DNA of 35,628 nt from an uncultured bacterium (GCA_905480105.1 CAJQPC010000255.1:1-35628); one strand, 5' to 3'. Counted from the stretch's first letter, positions 27,001-35,258 are shown. Notes: generated by a model not told the origin, from the sequence alone. Translations and numbers: made by a program.

Positions 27001-27377
27001 GCATCGGCGAGGTGCGTTCCGGCCTCGCAAGCGCGAAGGGTGCGCTCGGCCACACTGGGGGCCTGTGCAATGTACTGGCGCAAGGTCACACCCTGGACCA
27101 CTTCCATTGAGTACCAGATCCAGTCTGGGGTCAGTCCAGCATCAAAGACACGCACCACGCTGTCCAAGCGTAGGCGGCGGATGGACTCGAACTCCCGCAG
27201 AAAACGCCGATCCATTCCGGGGTCTCCAGAGCGCCGGAGTTTGAGCGCCACTTCCTCCCCAGATGGAGCCCTGGCCCGGTAGACGGTCGCGCTGGCGCCC
27301 TTGCCCAGCACCTCCAAAAGCTCATGCTCGACAACCGTCTGGCCAATGTGGAGCTCAAGCTGGTTGGTGGGGGGCAT
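24066..27377 (-). CDS. Ser/Thr protein kinase with degenerate NTPase and TPR-like tail
   Basis: The 1103-residue protein starts with a complete Hanks-type kinase domain: Gly-rich loop GKGASA (25-30), Lys46 in VALK, HRDLKPSN (catalytic Asp139), DFG (157-159) and SPE (184-186). A STAND/AAA-like region follows from about residue 288, with FVGRQVEL and a P-loop-like GPAGSGRH (315-322) in which the usual Lys-Ser/Thr is Arg-His; LVLVLDRAEDLD resembles a Walker B. The rest, about 560-1090, is helical repeat rich in Ala, Arg and Leu with TPR-like spacing. This resembles the large kinase-AAA-TPR regulators common in myxobacteria. It is cytoplasmic with no membrane helix. It is the last gene of a three-gene operon, six bases after the MTHFR fusion gene. 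A ten-G run lies within the kinase domain (26676-26685). Confidence 0.92.
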   Translation of the reverse strand: MPPTNQLELHIGQTVVEHELLEVLGKGASATVYRARAPSGEEVALKLRRSGDPGMDRRFLREFESIRRLRLDSVVRVFDAGLTPDWIWYSMEVVQGVTLRQYIAQAPSVAERTLRACEAGTHLADALAGLHRVSFVHRDLKPSNVLVTRKGQVRILDFGVVQWWAVSQTLTGSGGLVGTPSFMSPEAIGGMPVTAASDVFAVGLMLYEGMIGRRVRPPQPTGWLARQVLTRPPPMVCVNPQVSRELSWVVERCLSFHPDHRPTASELAILLRGCLDGTTPADWPAAHHFVGRQVELQAMDSHTKGKGPRIAVLLGPAGSGRHRLQEQVSRRALLRGTRTLLGTCRADSPGHPVGQWLRTLLAAPDKLAWRENVVGLDAGPLLQIWPNLPLHMLSERPAGEATQRDVIQAAVDSLERAAKRQALVLVLDRAEDLDALTSRLLKSLERIGDPRISVIALMDQRRVGERAQRLLERIRGSKGVHILQLAPLPATQAQELARGLLPKGKESPQLGQCSPLQATRAGLERLAALRGETLYPLSEQAAKLAVMAEPLPMDVARGWLGSTARLLARGELVQTVEHKVRHAGPSFLTMADAALEDHSAAHLELAEAWAREGKHRSRWIPTATHRLAGGSEHAWEACVRAADAAHRCGRYTQARDFLMVLDTLKQDRKSDTYRRFRFGLAFARARVAARTDAERPRQDLVNGARSRAINAEELHLATLLQAELELRSGRPDDALTLAYDTARSAQETAPAAAAGLWLVCAEAWMEQASFERARDCAAAAKEQAKLAKEDLLLCEANAADIGARLAAGELQGMSAHSLAGMRWAKELGHDGALAWHRRNLGVAWTRVGERRRAEDTVVRARTLYVRNSDIAGTATTSLQLAALAIGRGEPAVASRWLRDGLATARKLNLKRLEPLAATIQLDLAAQTGDPLLARQASDSADAYRESWNWKLSELRWLRLQGMREAAEALVPTMPTGGYSGALAQLELARMLLEEDEPERAVAPLRAGLKVARQARLKDLVTYGELLEGVLTPKGVHDWEARCQRARASTWVELFLGCLEIDARYLRIHGREEEALRRLRTLHSRAIDMGNRPYARVALELLRG

Positions 27378-27383
27378 GCCGCT

Positions 27384-29261
27384 TTAGTCTACCGCGGTCT
27401 CACTGGACGGCAGCACGTCCATCACGTCCAGAACAGCTTGGTAGCTGCCGAAGGGCGGGTAGATGTAGGCCCCGCTGACCCGAGGGTGTTGGTGGGCCAT
27501 GGCCAAGGTCTGTCGTGCGACCTGGATACCAATCTCCCTTTGCTTGGCTTGGGTGGGGCACTCTCTGAGTCGACGGCGAATGCTCTCCGGAACCTGCATG
27601 CCAGGGACCTCGTTGTGCAGGAACTCAGCATTCTTTGAGCTGGCCAGTGGCAGAATACCTACGAGGAAGGGCACCGTGGGGAAGGCTGCTGTCAGCTCCA
27701 GGAATCGCTCCAAGACTTCGGGGTCATAGAGTGGCTGGGAGAAGAAGTACTCCGCACCCGCTTCGATCTTCTGGCCAAAGCGGTCCACCTCACGCTGCAG
27801 TTCCGTGTGAGCTGGGTTGCAGCCGGCACCCACGTGAAAGCGGGTCTGCCCGCCGATGGGACGCCCAGACAGGTCCGTACCGCGGTTCAGGTTCTGGATG
27901 AAGTGGATGAGCCCGATAGAGTCAATGTCAAAGACCGCCGTAGCATCGGGGTAGTTGCCCATCTTGGGAGGGTCCCCGGTGACTGCCAGAATGTTGCGGA
28001 TGCCCAAGGCGTTGTAGCTGAGCAGATCCATCTGCAAGCCCAAGAGGTTTCGGTCTCGGCAGCAGACGTGCACGACCGACTCTACGCCACAGTGCGCGTG
28101 TGCGAGCTGTGCCATGGCCGCTGGCCCCATGCGTGCGGTGGCTCTTGGACCGTCGGCGATGTTGATCACGTCGATGCCGGCCTTGGAGAGAAAAGCGGCC
28201 CCGTCTAAGGAGCGACTGGTGTCCAGCCCCCTGGGTGGGTCCAGCTCCACGCTGATGCAGAACTTGCCGGACTGGAGCTTCTCGGCGAAGCTGCTTCTCT
28301 CCGCGATGGGAACTGGATCCGGGAGGGGGACCTGTTCCTTCTTTTCGGGAAGGGGGGTCTTGAGCACGGTGCGTGCAGGAGACACGCTGCGCACGAAGGA
28401 GCGCATCTCGCGCACCATAGCGGGTGTGGTGCCGCAGCAGCCGCCGACGATCTGTGCGCCCTTGTTCACGAAGCGCCGGGCAAACTCCGCCATGTATTCC
28501 GGGCTTGCCAAGTACAAGCGGCGGCCATCAACCATCTGAGGAATACCGGCGTTGGGATAGGCAATCAGGGGCAGGTCGGTGACCCTCTCCATGCGCTCGA
28601 TGGCATCGAGTACGAGGGCTGGGCCGGTGCTGCAGTTCACGCCCAGGGCCGCAACGCCCCAAGAGGCCATGGTGCGGGCCGCCTCTTCGGGCTCTTCTCC
28701 CAGCAGGGTTTCGCCGCTTTGGTTGGACTTAAAGCTCAGGCAGGCAAAGATCGGCAGTTCTGGAGCCGCGTCCTGGGCCGCACGCACGGCGTGCCAGAGC
28801 TCTGCCAAGGTTGTGAAGGTCTCCAACAGCAGACCGTCCACGCCCCCTTGGGCTAAGAGTTGGATCTGCTCGCGGAATGCCCGGTAGGCCATGCCAGGTG
28901 ACAAGCGGCCCGCAGGAGCCAGGGTGGCGCCCGTTGGCCCCAGTGAGCCCAGAACAAAGGCTCGGTCTTGGGCAGCCGACTTTGCCAGAGAGCAGGCCCC
29001 GAGGACGATGTCTTCGATGCGGTCCTGTAGACCGAAGGCCTGCAGGCGCACCCGGTTTGCACCAAAGGTGTTGGTGGTGATTAGGTCCGCTCCGGCATCG
29101 ACGTAGTCCTGGTGTACCGCGCGAACCAAGCTGGGCTGGGAGAGTACGAGCTCGTCGTAGCAGCGATTGATGAACACGCCGCGGCGGTAGAATTCGGTGC
29201 CCAAGGCACCATCTAAAAGCAGGACGCGCTCTGCCATGGCCGAGGTCAGGGTCAGGGTCAA
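27384..29261 (-). CDS. Bifunctional homocysteine S-methyltransferase / methylenetetrahydrofolate reductase
   Basis: The 625-residue fusion is of the YitJ type. The N-terminal homocysteine methyltransferase barrel has LLDGALGTEF and zinc ligands Cys210 (GVNCS) and Cys275-Cys276 (GGCCGTTP). From about residue 325 a MetF-like barrel follows, with catalytic Glu339 in SVELDPPRG and the ILAVTGDPPK flavin/folate loop. It would make methyltetrahydrofolate and methylate homocysteine to methionine, with the methyl donor of the first domain uncertain. The start is TTG 29261: AGGAG lies about five bases upstream and just past the stop of the preceding gene, whereas the ATG at 29237 has no RBS. Its N-terminus is encoded by an ACCCTG-like hexamer repeat. 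It lies between a PP2C gene (8-bp gap) and a kinase gene (6-bp gap). Confidence 0.95.
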   Translation of the reverse strand: MTLTLTSAMAERVLLLDGALGTEFYRRGVFINRCYDELVLSQPSLVRAVHQDYVDAGADLITTNTFGANRVRLQAFGLQDRIEDIVLGACSLAKSAAQDRAFVLGSLGPTGATLAPAGRLSPGMAYRAFREQIQLLAQGGVDGLLLETFTTLAELWHAVRAAQDAAPELPIFACLSFKSNQSGETLLGEEPEEAARTMASWGVAALGVNCSTGPALVLDAIERMERVTDLPLIAYPNAGIPQMVDGRRLYLASPEYMAEFARRFVNKGAQIVGGCCGTTPAMVREMRSFVRSVSPARTVLKTPLPEKKEQVPLPDPVPIAERSSFAEKLQSGKFCISVELDPPRGLDTSRSLDGAAFLSKAGIDVINIADGPRATARMGPAAMAQLAHAHCGVESVVHVCCRDRNLLGLQMDLLSYNALGIRNILAVTGDPPKMGNYPDATAVFDIDSIGLIHFIQNLNRGTDLSGRPIGGQTRFHVGAGCNPAHTELQREVDRFGQKIEAGAEYFFSQPLYDPEVLERFLELTAAFPTVPFLVGILPLASSKNAEFLHNEVPGMQVPESIRRRLRECPTQAKQREIGIQVARQTLAMAHQHPRVSGAYIYPPFGSYQAVLDVMDVLPSSETAVD

Positions 29262-29269
29262 CAGCTCTC

Positions 29270-31021
29270 CTATCGCAGGGTCAGGCGAGCAATCAGCGCA
29301 GTGGCGTTGTCGCCCCCGCCCCCTCTATTGGCCGCGTTGACCAGGCCCATTGCGGCCTCTTCTGGTTTGTTTTTGTTTACTAACTCGGTCATCAACTGCA
29401 GCAGGTCCAGGTGAGAGGGGGTCGCGTAGTCCACGATTCCATCGCTCATCAGCACCAGGGCCTCGCCCGAAAGCATGCGCACCCGGCGTTGCCAGGGCTT
29501 GAGCAGAGAGGGGGCACCTCCCTCATCGAAGTGGCCAAGGTATCCAATGAGGGCTTGGCCCAACATCTCCCCGTCCTGTTCACGGTCTCGTAGGCCCTGC
29601 ATCCACTCCAGCTCGACGTTCTGGTCGGGAGTGAGCTGGGCTGCGCCCTGGGTGTTGACCAAGTAGATGCGGCTGTCCCCCAGGCTGGTCAGGTCTACGC
29701 TGGCGCCAGAGGTGCGCGCGACCACGATTGTGGTGCCCATTGGAATTCGACCGCTCAGATCCCCGTTGGCCGCGTCTAAAGCGCTGTCGCAGATACGTGT
29801 GTTGGCCTGGGTGAGCAACTCACGTAGCCAACTGCCCACCTCTTCCTCGCTGGCATCGGCTGGAGGACGGCGCTCCCAGCCAGCTTCGAAGACCTCGACT
29901 GCGATGCGACTTGCCAGGTCCCCGCTGCCTGCATCTGAGGTGCTGATGCCATCGCAGACCACCAACAGGGACTCCCCGTGCTCCTCTTCCCACATGAACG
30001 CGTCTTGGTTCGTCTGGTGGTCGCGCATCTTGTAGCGACCCACGTGGGTATCGGCGCCCACAGTGAGACGTACATGGGTAGGGAGCGGAGAGTGGAAACG
30101 CACCTCTTCCAATGCGGCCGCAGCGGACCAGTCTGCATAGGCCTCCACCGCGGAGCGAGGGCGCTGAGTCTGGTTTGGAGCCAAGAGGGATTCTAAGAGT
30201 GGAATGGCGGAGACTGGGAGTCCAGAGCACAAGCCCGCCAAAAAGGGCAAGACACGGTGAGGGGGCACGCCTCGGGGCAGGTCCCGTCCAATGCAGCGCT
30301 GGAGCAGAAGTCTGCCTGCGGTGTACACATCGTTGGCGATGGGCCCGGAGTTCTGGGAGAGCTCCAGGTTGCCTTCAGGATTCGCCCAGACCGAGGTTTC
30401 GTTGATTCCGACACCCTTGCCGCATGCGTGGTGCTGGGCGAGCAGACCAAGCAGCTCCATGCCGGTATGCAGCAGCTCCATGCCTTCCAAGCGAGGCAGA
30501 TGTGTCCATGGCCGCAGTTCGCCAGTAAAGGAGGGCAGAGGCCTGGTGATGTCTTCCGGACTCTGCTCGGTGGTCTCATCGTCGGTGTTCTGCGAAATCC
30601 GTCCGCCCTGGCATGCAAAGCGCGAGTCCCCGTGCACGTTCGCCCTCTGCAGAAAGCTATCCAAGTGGGCGCTGGAGACTTGTCCGACACGGGTGAGCCA
30701 CTGTCCCAAGGTCAAGAGCTCTTGAGGCCCATGAAGCTCCTCGAGTAAGAGGAGGAGCAAGGCGGCTGGATCCCGCGTCTCTAAATCTTGCAAGCCCTTG
30801 TTGTCCAGCACGGCCAGGGAGAAGAAGCCGCCCTTGTCACAGAGCTGGTAGCCCTTCACCGCTGCTGCGTGCGAGACTTGGCGTGGAAGGCGCTCTCCCA
30901 CTTGATGCCAAGCCAGAGTCATACCCTCGGTATCCACCCCGGTGACGGCCGCAAAGCCCAAGGCGGGGTTGTAGACGACGTCTCCATTGGAGACGGGAAG
31001 TTGTCCAGTAATAGGGCGCAT
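29270..31021 (-). CDS. Pseudokinase-like N-terminus fused to PP2C phosphatase
   Basis: The 583-residue protein ends in an intact PP2C domain (about 320-583): HQTNQDA (Asp340), VVCDGIST (Asp357), MGTTIVVA, LTSLGDSRIYLV, LMSDGIVD (Asp526) and GGGDNAT (Asp571). These supply the metal-binding aspartates, so it should dephosphorylate Ser/Thr. The N-terminal half resembles a kinase C-lobe that has lost catalysis: where HRDLKPSNVLV-DG-DFG would be, it reads GVGINETSVWANPEGNLELSQNSG (split here: GVGINETSVWANPEG, then NLELSQNSG). DVYTAGRLLLQR and QRPRSAVEAY then match kinase subdomains IX and XI. It is the first gene of the operon that ends with an active kinase, which may be its substrate or partner. 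The pseudokinase call is from my own alignment by eye. Confidence 0.9.
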   Translation of the reverse strand: MRPITGQLPVSNGDVVYNPALGFAAVTGVDTEGMTLAWHQVGERLPRQVSHAAAVKGYQLCDKGGFFSLAVLDNKGLQDLETRDPAALLLLLLEELHGPQELLTLGQWLTRVGQVSSAHLDSFLQRANVHGDSRFACQGGRISQNTDDETTEQSPEDITRPLPSFTGELRPWTHLPRLEGMELLHTGMELLGLLAQHHACGKGVGINETSVWANPEGNLELSQNSGPIANDVYTAGRLLLQRCIGRDLPRGVPPHRVLPFLAGLCSGLPVSAIPLLESLLAPNQTQRPRSAVEAYADWSAAAALEEVRFHSPLPTHVRLTVGADTHVGRYKMRDHQTNQDAFMWEEEHGESLLVVCDGISTSDAGSGDLASRIAVEVFEAGWERRPPADASEEEVGSWLRELLTQANTRICDSALDAANGDLSGRIPMGTTIVVARTSGASVDLTSLGDSRIYLVNTQGAAQLTPDQNVELEWMQGLRDREQDGEMLGQALIGYLGHFDEGGAPSLLKPWQRRVRMLSGEALVLMSDGIVDYATPSHLDLLQLMTELVNKNKPEEAAMGLVNAANRGGGGDNATALIARLTLR

Positions 31022-31072
31022 AGGACCGAGGTGTTAACCCCCCACTAAGCACATTGCCTGGGAGGCATGCAC

Positions 31073-32389
31073 ATGGAGGTCCGGGACCCCATCCACGGAG
31101 CGGTTCACGTCAGCGACCGCGAGCGCGCGGTGCTGGACTCTCCTTACTTTCAGCGCTTGCGGAATATCAAGCAGGTGGGTTTTACCGAGCTTGCGTTCCC
31201 TGGTGCCACGCACAGCCGTTACCTTCACAGCGTAGGGGTGATGCACCTGGCGGGTGTGGCCTTTGATGCGGTTTTTCACCGATGGGCGTTCAGCAGCAAC
31301 AAGCGCCAGGCCGAACTGCGGCAGTGTGTGCGTCTGGCGGCTCTGCTGCACGACGTGGGGCATGCTCCCTTCTCCCACTGCACCGAGTTCGCCATGCCTC
31401 CCTTGGCCGACCTTGGCATCGCGGTGTACCCGGCCTCTGTGCTCCAGGCCAGAGGCTCTGAGCAGGCCTCGCACGAGGACTACACGGTCGGCATCCTGAC
31501 CTTGACGGACCTTACCGAGATCTTGGACCGTGAATTTGCCTGCGGGGGGCTCCATGTCGCCGCACTAATCTCTCCAGATATAGAGTTGAGTACCGACTTT
31601 TTCGTTGATGGAGGGTTGAACCTGCGCACGGTGCTTTCCCAGATGATCAGCTCCGAGTTGGATGTGGACCGCCTGGACTATTTGGTCAGGGACAGCTTCT
31701 TCAGTGGGGCCCGCTATGGCCAAGTGGACGTAGACTGGATTTTGAGCAACTTGCGCGTGCACAGGGATCGTCGCGACCAAGTCTGTCTGGCCCTGGATCG
31801 CAAGGCACTGTACGCCTTCGACCACTTCATCCTTGCCCGGTATCACATGTTCGTGATGGTCTATTTCCATCACAAGTCCGTGGTCTTTGAGGAGATGTTG
31901 CGCCGCTACTTCGAGACGCCGAACTGCCCCTATGCCTTGCCTGCGTCGATGGAGGCTTACCTGAATGTGGACGATGCGGAGCTGGAGATGCACTTGCGTC
32001 AGAGTCGCGACCCATGGGCTAAGGCGGTCAGTGAGAAGCGTGCTTGGAAAAGGGTATTGGAGCTGCATGGTGGCGCAAACGATGTAGACACGAGCTGGGC
32101 CCTGGGCTTGCTCGAAGACGAGGGGATTCGGACGCTGACGGCGTCAAGCGTGGGCCGTCTGAGTCGCTACACCGTCTACGGTCAGAAACAGGCAGGCTCC
32201 GCGAACATCTACGTCATCGAAGACAGCCTGCAGCCCGGCGGCCGCGAGACCCCCTTGCACGAGGCCACCGCTATCTTTGCTCGCTACCGGGATGCCCGCC
32301 GCATCGCGCGGATCTACGTGGCCCCTCAGGACCGCGAGGAGGCCCGTCGGATACTTCAGAGCAGCGAGCGCATGCCCGAGCTGTTCTGA
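31073..32389 (+). CDS. SAMHD1-like HD-domain phosphohydrolase
   Basis: The 438-residue protein begins MEVRDPIHG, typical of the YdhJ/SAMHD1-type dNTPase family. The metal site is visible: His52 in RYLHSVG, HD at 93-94 in LLHDVGHAPFSH, and the DVDRLDYLVRDS segment around 197-208 with the later Asp. These enzymes remove triphosphate from dNTPs or cleave related nucleotides; the substrate here is not determined. I chose ATG 31073, seven bases after GGAGG; the ATG at 31067 is only one base from it. It is divergent from the pseudokinase-PP2C gene with 51 bp between starts, so the promoters share this space. It converges with the MopE-like gene, four bases apart. Confidence 0.92.
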   Translation: MEVRDPIHGAVHVSDRERAVLDSPYFQRLRNIKQVGFTELAFPGATHSRYLHSVGVMHLAGVAFDAVFHRWAFSSNKRQAELRQCVRLAALLHDVGHAPFSHCTEFAMPPLADLGIAVYPASVLQARGSEQASHEDYTVGILTLTDLTEILDREFACGGLHVAALISPDIELSTDFFVDGGLNLRTVLSQMISSELDVDRLDYLVRDSFFSGARYGQVDVDWILSNLRVHRDRRDQVCLALDRKALYAFDHFILARYHMFVMVYFHHKSVVFEEMLRRYFETPNCPYALPASMEAYLNVDDAELEMHLRQSRDPWAKAVSEKRAWKRVLELHGGANDVDTSWALGLLEDEGIRTLTASSVGRLSRYTVYGQKQAGSANIYVIEDSLQPGGRETPLHEATAIFARYRDARRIARIYVAPQDREEARRILQSSERMPELF

Positions 32390-32393
32390 ACGC

Positions 32394-35258
32394 TCAGTCC
32401 CCACCACCCATGAACAAAAGGACCTTTCCCTTGTCGTTGCCGTCCCAGGGGGCGCTCACGGCGAACTCGTCGGCACCGTTGCCGTCCATGTCGGGCACGC
32501 AGAGCATGTCCAGGCCCATCTCGTCGTCGCCACCACCGCTAATCTCGGTGTCGTAGTCCGTGCTCAGGCTCAGGCTACCTGTGGTCCAGCCACCTAAGAT
32601 TAGGTAGCCGTAGCCGCCGTCGTTGTCTTCTGGGGAGCCGAGCAGCAGGTCGTCTAAGCCGTCCGCGTTTACGTCACAGCCCGCGTCCATGGACCAGCCT
32701 GCATAGTCGTAGTTGTTGGCCCCGGTGAAGGTTGTAGAGGCCAAGGAGCCGATGGTTCCGCTGCTTAATGTACCCGTCAGCACATAGGCAGCGCCCTTGT
32801 CGCTGCTCTTGTAGGGCGCTCCGACAACAAGGTCAGTGCTTCCGTCCCCATCAAAGTCGCCAGATGTAAAGGTGCGGCCTGTGCCCTCTGAGCTGCTTCC
32901 ACTCAGGGTCACATCGGAATCGGAGTCGAAGTCTCCATTTGTGGAGAGCCCGCCGTAGATCACATAGGCCACACCGTCGTAGGAGTTGGCTCCGTTACCG
33001 CCAACAACCCAGTCGTCCACTCCGTCGCCGTCCAGATCAGCGCTGGCCATGGCGATACCGGTGAAGCTGTCGCTCGCGCCATCGTCCCAGGTGAAGTCTG
33101 GGCTCAGGTCGTTGCCGCTGACCCCTCCCAAGAAGATGTAGGCCTCGCCTTCGTAGCTGGAGTCTTGGTAGTGGTCCGGCGCACCGACGAGCAGGTCGTC
33201 GGTGCCGTCGTTGTCAATGTCTCCGATGGTCATACCGTAGCCGAAGTAGTCATACTCCTCGTCGCCTCGGGCCCATGCATCGGCCTTGTTGGCGTTGTCG
33301 GCTTTGTTGATGTCCGAGGTGATGGGCCCGTAATAGACGAAGACCAGCCCAGCGTAGTCCCTGTTCTCGTCCACTTTGGCGTTGTAGCCATGGACGACCA
33401 GATCGTCGTTTCCGTCACCGTTCAGGTCACCCACAAGCAGGCGCCTGGAGAAGTTGCCGCTGCTCGTGTTGCCCTTTAGGGCGGCATCGTCGCTGCCCTG
33501 CACGGAACGGCTGGAGGTGATGGGTCCAAGCAACAAGTAGGCAGCGCCCGCGTTGGTCTTGTTGTGGTCTGCATATCGGGCGCCAATCCACAGGTCCGGG
33601 CTGCCGTCTCCGTCAAAGTCTCCCGTCGCCAGAGCGGTGCCCACCCCGTAGTTGTTGCTGGCGCCCGACAGAATGTAGTCCGCTTCACTCTCGCCAAAGT
33701 CGCCGTAGGGCCCGCAGCTTGTGGTCAGGCCGTCGCAGTCATTGTCCACGCCGTCATCGCAGACCTCCTCGGCGCCAGGATATGCGGCTGCGACGCTGTC
33801 CTCGCAGTCTGTGTCCAGCTCGGACTCTCCGCTGTCGGTGCAGATCAAGTCGACGCTGCTCACGGTGACAGAGGTGCCGTAGGTGTCGCCGTCGAGATCT
33901 TCGTAGCAGAGCTCGCTGGTATCGCAGTCGCTGTCTACGCCGTCGGCTGGCAGCTCTTCGGCGTCCGGGCTGATGCTGGCGGTGCCATCGTTGCAGTCGT
34001 CGTCGTTGTCGGCTTCTCCGGTGCCTGTGCAGTCCAGATCAGGCGAGGCTGTGGTGCTGGTGCTGCCGTAGGTGTCGCCATCGCTGTCGACGTAGCAGAT
34101 CTCTTCGGTGTCGCAGTCGCTGTCCACGCCATCAGCGGTGGTCTCGCTTGCGCCTGGGTAGATGTATAGGTCCGTGTCGTCGCAGTCGGTGTCCAGCGCA
34201 GACTCTCCGCTGTCGGTGCAGACCAAGTCGACGCTGCTCACGGTGATAGGGGTGCCGTAGGTGTCACCGTCGAGATCTTCGTAGCAGAGCTCGGTGGTGT
34301 CACAGTCGCTGTCTACGCCGTCGGCTGGCAGCTCTTCGGCGTCCGGGCTGATGCTGGCCGTGCCATCGTTGCAGTCGTCGTCGTTGTCGGCTTCTCCGGT
34401 GCCTGTGCAGTCCAGGTCAGGCGAGGCTGTGGTGCTGGTGCTGCCGTAGGTGTCGCCATCGCTGTCGACGTAGCAGATCTCTTCGGTGTCGCAGTCGCTG
34501 TCCACGCCATCAGCGGTGGTCTCGCTTGCGCCCGGGTAGATGTACAGGTCCGTGTCGTCGCAGTCTGTGTTCTTGCTGCTTACACCGCCACTGGAGCAGC
34601 TTAGGTCGCTGCTATTCACGACGTTGTAAGTACCATACAGGTCACCATCGAGATCCTCGTAGCAGATCTCCATTCCGTCACAGTCGCTGTCGACCCCGTT
34701 CGCGATCTCCTCGGGTGCGCCCGGGTAGATGTCCATGCTTGTGTCGTCGCAGTCTGTGGCGTCGAGCACGGTGCCGAAGGGTTGCTCGCAGGCCTGCTGC
34801 CCGGACTCAGGGGTGCCAAAGTTGTCTTGGTCTGCGTCCTCGTACCAGGTCAGGGCATCTACAGCGTCTGCATCGACTCTGCCGTCGCAGTCGTTGTCCA
34901 TGCCATCGCAGACCTCTTCTGCATCCGGGTTGATAGCCGGATCGGAGTCTTGGCAGTCCCCAGGAATCGGGGACCATCCCTCACCAGGGTCACAGTCCTC
35001 TTTGCCACCCGCTTTCACGCCGTATTCGTCCAGGTCCACGTCCGGATACCAGAGGGTCAACCCCATCTCGTCTACCGCGCCATCGCAGTTGTTGTCGACG
35101 TAGTCGCAGAACTCTTCTGCGCCGGGAAAGACCCCGGGGTTCTGGTCATCGCAGTCCTGTTCGGGCCCCGCCTCTGCGTAGAACCCGTCGCCATCCAAGT
35201 CGGTGAGGTCCTCGACTTGGATGGGTGGGAGGCAGGCGAGCAGGAGCAAAATAGACAT
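32394..35258 (-). CDS. MopE-type metal-binding repeat / FG-GAP repeat lipoprotein
   Basis: A 954-residue, strongly acidic protein. Its start MSILLLLAC holds a lipobox-like LLAC with Cys at residue 9, unusually early, and in-frame stops close upstream rule out a longer start. About residues 15-525 hold eight MopE-type units (D-x-D-G-D-x-[FY]-G, then DCDD, YPGA, DNDCDG-like ends) that should bind calcium or another cation and are Cys-rich. The remainder is about seven FG-GAP units (GDFDGDGSPDLWIGA; GDLNGDGNDDLVV; GDIDNDGTDDLLVGAP) forming a beta-propeller, ending in GDDEMGLDML and a Gly-Gly-Gly-Asp tail. It is probably on the cell surface. Two unit pairs are a near-identical 126-residue tandem duplication. 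The paralogue upstream ends 21 bp away. Confidence 0.9.
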   Translation of the reverse strand: MSILLLLACLPPIQVEDLTDLDGDGFYAEAGPEQDCDDQNPGVFPGAEEFCDYVDNNCDGAVDEMGLTLWYPDVDLDEYGVKAGGKEDCDPGEGWSPIPGDCQDSDPAINPDAEEVCDGMDNDCDGRVDADAVDALTWYEDADQDNFGTPESGQQACEQPFGTVLDATDCDDTSMDIYPGAPEEIANGVDSDCDGMEICYEDLDGDLYGTYNVVNSSDLSCSSGGVSSKNTDCDDTDLYIYPGASETTADGVDSDCDTEEICYVDSDGDTYGSTSTTASPDLDCTGTGEADNDDDCNDGTASISPDAEELPADGVDSDCDTTELCYEDLDGDTYGTPITVSSVDLVCTDSGESALDTDCDDTDLYIYPGASETTADGVDSDCDTEEICYVDSDGDTYGSTSTTASPDLDCTGTGEADNDDDCNDGTASISPDAEELPADGVDSDCDTSELCYEDLDGDTYGTSVTVSSVDLICTDSGESELDTDCEDSVAAAYPGAEEVCDDGVDNDCDGLTTSCGPYGDFGESEADYILSGASNNYGVGTALATGDFDGDGSPDLWIGARYADHNKTNAGAAYLLLGPITSSRSVQGSDDAALKGNTSSGNFSRRLLVGDLNGDGNDDLVVHGYNAKVDENRDYAGLVFVYYGPITSDINKADNANKADAWARGDEEYDYFGYGMTIGDIDNDGTDDLLVGAPDHYQDSSYEGEAYIFLGGVSGNDLSPDFTWDDGASDSFTGIAMASADLDGDGVDDWVVGGNGANSYDGVAYVIYGGLSTNGDFDSDSDVTLSGSSSEGTGRTFTSGDFDGDGSTDLVVGAPYKSSDKGAAYVLTGTLSSGTIGSLASTTFTGANNYDYAGWSMDAGCDVNADGLDDLLLGSPEDNDGGYGYLILGGWTTGSLSLSTDYDTEISGGGDDEMGLDMLCVPDMDGNGADEFAVSAPWDGNDKGKVLLFMGGGD
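33798..34553 (-). repeat. 378-bp tandem duplication inside the MopE-like gene
   Basis: Two copies, about 33798-34175 and 34176-34553, in register at 378 bp (126 codons). Matching anchors are GTCTACGC at 33933 and 34311, and CGCAGTC at 33803, 34181 and, as the start of a decayed third copy, 34559. Each copy encodes one D-S-D-G-D-T-Y-G unit and one D-L-D-G-D-T-Y-G unit. The copies differ at only a few positions, so the duplication is recent. Confidence 0.85.

Noticed and set aside
33564..34169. Val/Ala-rich + strand open frame opposite the MopE-like repeats
   Set aside because: It mirrors the acidic repeat codons on the other strand; the repeats explain it fully.
33798..34560. CRISPR-like periodic repeat
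   Set aside because: The period is 378 bp, is in frame with a protein-coding repeat, and lacks short repeats with unique spacers.
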